DNA of 64,000 bases from Salinivirgaceae bacterium (GTDB lineage: Bacteria > Bacteroidota > Bacteroidia > Bacteroidales > SZUA-534): the NCBI GenBank assembly GCA_017527435.1, contig JAFXQB010000016.1, positions 32,382 to 96,381 of the forward strand, given 5' to 3'. Below the pieces are notes generated by a model that saw only the letters and a program-made list of their open reading frames with translations, searched no databases and was not told the DNA's origin. Positions 62,440 to 64,000 of the stretch are shown here, in pieces (the stretch's first letter is position 1; every line of letters starts with the position of its first letter). Position numbers and translations under genes: made by a program.

Positions 62440-64000
62440 ATGAAGCGTTTCTTTACCCCAATCGTGGCAATCGCTCTTATGCTTGGCGCAATGACGGCGA
62501 CTGCGCAGACCGACGGATTCTCGTACCAGGCAGTGGTGCGTAACGCCGCCGGCGAACTTGTTGACAATTCGAAAGTGGGCCTTCGCCTGACACTGACCGC
62601 AGGCCAGAACGGCGATGCCGTTTATCAGGAGACGCACACGCCTACAACCAACAGCTACGGCGTGTTGAGCGTGACAGTGGGCGCAGGCCAGGCAACTGGC
62701 GGCAAGAGCCTGTCAGATGTTGACTGGGCAAGCGGCGACGTGTGGATGCGCGTCGAGATTGACCCCAACGGCGGCACCAAGTATACCGACATGGGCTCAA
62801 CCAAGCTGCAATCAGTGCCTTACGCATATTATTCAGCCAACGGCGGCAAAGGCGAGAAGGGCGACAAAGGCGAAGCTTTTAAATACTCTGATTTCACACA
62901 GGAACAACTCAATGCCCTGACGGGTCCGCAAGGTCCTGCCGGTCCGCAAGGCCCTGCCGGAACCGGACTTAACAACCGCGGAGCATGGTCGGAACAGAAC
63001 AGTTATAAGACCGGCGACTACGTGTTTGCACCATCATCGGCCAAGGCTTATGGAAACTCAATGTGGATTGCGCAGCGCGACATTGCCGCATCATCAACAG
63101 CACCTGCAGCCGGCGACGACTGGGTTGAGTTCCAGGCGCCGAAAGGTGACAAAGGCGATGCATTCACATACGCCGACTTCACACCCGAGCAGCTTGCTGC
63201 GCTGAAAGGCGAGCAGGGTGAGCGCGGACCGCAAGGTAATCCCGGAACAGGCCTGACCAATCGTGGTGCGTGGAACGCCGCCAGCACCTACAAGGTGGGC
63301 GATTACGTGTTCGCCACCAGCAGTGCCAGCGCCGATGTGAACTCAATGTGGATTGCGCAAAATGACAATATAAGCAGCTCGGTACAGCCAAAAGACGATA
63401 ACGCAAATTGGGTTGAATTCCAGGCGCCGAAAGGCGAGCAGGGTGAGCGCGGCCCGCAAGGTAATCCCGGCCGCGATGGTATGCAGGTGCCCGGAACACA
63501 AGGTCAGACTCTGGTTCACAACGGCACAACATGGGTGGCAACCGACGAGATATCACTCAAAAAACTCGACGTGAAGGCCGAAACCGTTTCAGAGGACGCC
63601 CTGTTCGAAGTTAAGGACAAGGACGGCAACGTAGTATTCGCAGTCTATCCGAACGGCGTTCACGTTTACATTGACCCGGAAGCCGGCAACGACAAAATCC
63701 GCCGTAGCGGATTCCTCATTACCGGCCGCGACGCGACGAAGAATGGCGAGAATATTGATTACCTGGCAGTTGACGGCAAAGGCACACAAGTATTTGTCGA
63801 TGACAACGATGGTGACAAAATCAAACGCAGCGGCTTCCTCATCACAGGTCGTGACGCCACCAAGGACGGCCAGCCGACCAACTATTTCACAGTTAACGAC
63901 GAGGGAACGAAAGTGTTTGTTGACGAAAATAGCGATGGTGACAAAATCAAGCGCAGCGGCTTCCTCATTACCGGCCGCGACGCCACCAAGGAAGGCGGAA
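62440..64000 (+). CDS. Collagen-like repeat surface protein (partial, 3' end outside window)
   Basis: The frame stays open for 520 codons to the window edge. After a signal peptide (about residues 1-23) comes an N-terminal domain with [31 protein letters not shown] and [13 protein letters not shown], a module seen in many Bacteroidota surface proteins. From about residue 145 follow short GxY runs ([15 protein letters not shown]). Two copies of an 80-residue module begin RGAW ... YKxGDYVFA, similar to small carbohydrate-binding modules. From residue 418 a 41-42 residue repeat starts ([14 protein letters not shown] at 418, 459 and 501). It is probably a cell-surface filament or adhesin, and is GC-rich like the core. 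Confidence 0.85.
   Translation, partial: MKRFFTPIVAIALMLGAMTATAQTDGFSYQAVVRNAAGELVDNSKVGLRLTLTAGQNGDAVYQETHTPTTNSYGVLSVTVGAGQATGGKSLSDVDWASGDVWMRVEIDPNGGTKYTDMGSTKLQSVPYAYYSANGGKGEKGDKGEAFKYSDFTQEQLNALTGPQGPAGPQGPAGTGLNNRGAWSEQNSYKTGDYVFAPSSAKAYGNSMWIAQRDIAASSTAPAAGDDWVEFQAPKGDKGDAFTYADFTPEQLAALKGEQGERGPQGNPGTGLTNRGAWNAASTYKVGDYVFATSSASADVNSMWIAQNDNISSSVQPKDDNANWVEFQAPKGEQGERGPQGNPGRDGMQVPGTQGQTLVHNGTTWVATDEISLKKLDVKAETVSEDALFEVKDKDGNVVFAVYPNGVHVYIDPEAGNDKIRRSGFLITGRDATKNGENIDYLAVDGKGTQVFVDDNDGDKIKRSGFLITGRDATKDGQPTNYFTVNDEGTKVFVDENSDGDKIKRSGFLITGRDATKEGG

Overview
The window looks like a chromosomal segment of a member of the Bacteroidales (phylum Bacteroidota), probably an uncultured or gut-type species. 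The reasons are a UpxY-type (NusG-like) antiterminator opening a capsule locus, repeated TAnnTTTG promoter elements (the Bacteroidota -7 box) in front of genes, few recognisable Shine-Dalgarno sequences, many Bacteroidota-style lipoproteins (short signal, Cys, acidic residues), and a last gene whose N-terminal domain and GxY stretch are typical of this phylum. Base composition is a mosaic: about 1.1-23.0 kb and 33.2-38.7 kb are clearly AT-rich, while the rest is GC-richer housekeeping DNA.

Region 1 (1-1.0 kb) holds the tail of one gene and a small lipoprotein gene followed by a good hairpin/T-run terminator. Region 2 (1.16-23.0 kb) is a surface-polysaccharide locus read entirely on the plus strand: UpxY-like antiterminator, DegT-family sugar aminotransferase, hypothetical protein, FGE-like lipoprotein, HpcH/HpaI aldolase, initiating phosphoglycosyltransferase, LDH2-family oxidoreductase, LicD, GT2 glycosyltransferase, Wzy-like polymerase, second LicD, GDPD-like lipoprotein, Wzx flippase, class V aminotransferase and TagD-like cytidylyltransferase. 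A broken 5' copy of an O-antigen-ligase-type gene follows. Then comes a 2-aminoethylphosphonate (AEP) cassette: PEP mutase, phosphonopyruvate decarboxylase, and a CMP-AEP cytidylyltransferase fused to an AEP transaminase-like domain. An ornithine-cyclodeaminase-family gene, a YraN gene and the intact ligase-type gene close the locus. The reading I favour is that PEP becomes phosphonopyruvate, then phosphonoacetaldehyde, then AEP, then CMP-AEP, and that one or both LicD enzymes decorate the glycan with it. The broken and intact copies of the ligase 5' end flank the AEP cassette and suggest that it was recombined in.

Region 3 (23.2-33.2 kb) is core metabolism: a TPR-like secreted protein, RibBA, a LOG-family hydrolase, ProC (minus strand), RfbD, a phosphohexomutase, a PfkB kinase and a DUF4268 protein. 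Region 4 (33.2-38.7 kb) is an AT-rich accessory island. It starts with a 121-nt imperfect palindrome and continues with small membrane proteins, a membrane-anchored J-like protein, an 11-unit WG-repeat lipoprotein, two secreted paralogues and a REP-associated (RAYT) transposase. The RAYT reading frame carries three copies of a REP-like palindrome also found at 33.2 kb and 43.3 kb.

Region 5 (38.7-62.3 kb) is again core-like: a PIF1-type helicase, XseA, PurT, a polytopic membrane protein, tRNA-Gln(CTG), a bile-acid-symporter-family protein, a very large hybrid histidine kinase, a Dabb protein, a NapH/NapG-like iron-sulfur membrane protein, an MFS transporter, an aldo/keto reductase-ferredoxin-DUF1893 fusion, TadA, an ABC-F ATPase, a PlsC-like acyltransferase, a B3/B4-domain protein and a YigZ-family protein. 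Region 6 (62.4 kb to the edge) is the start of a collagen-like repeat surface protein that runs off the window. Many intergenic gaps are filled with low-complexity tracts made of the same few 7-10 bp words, a notable genome-wide habit.
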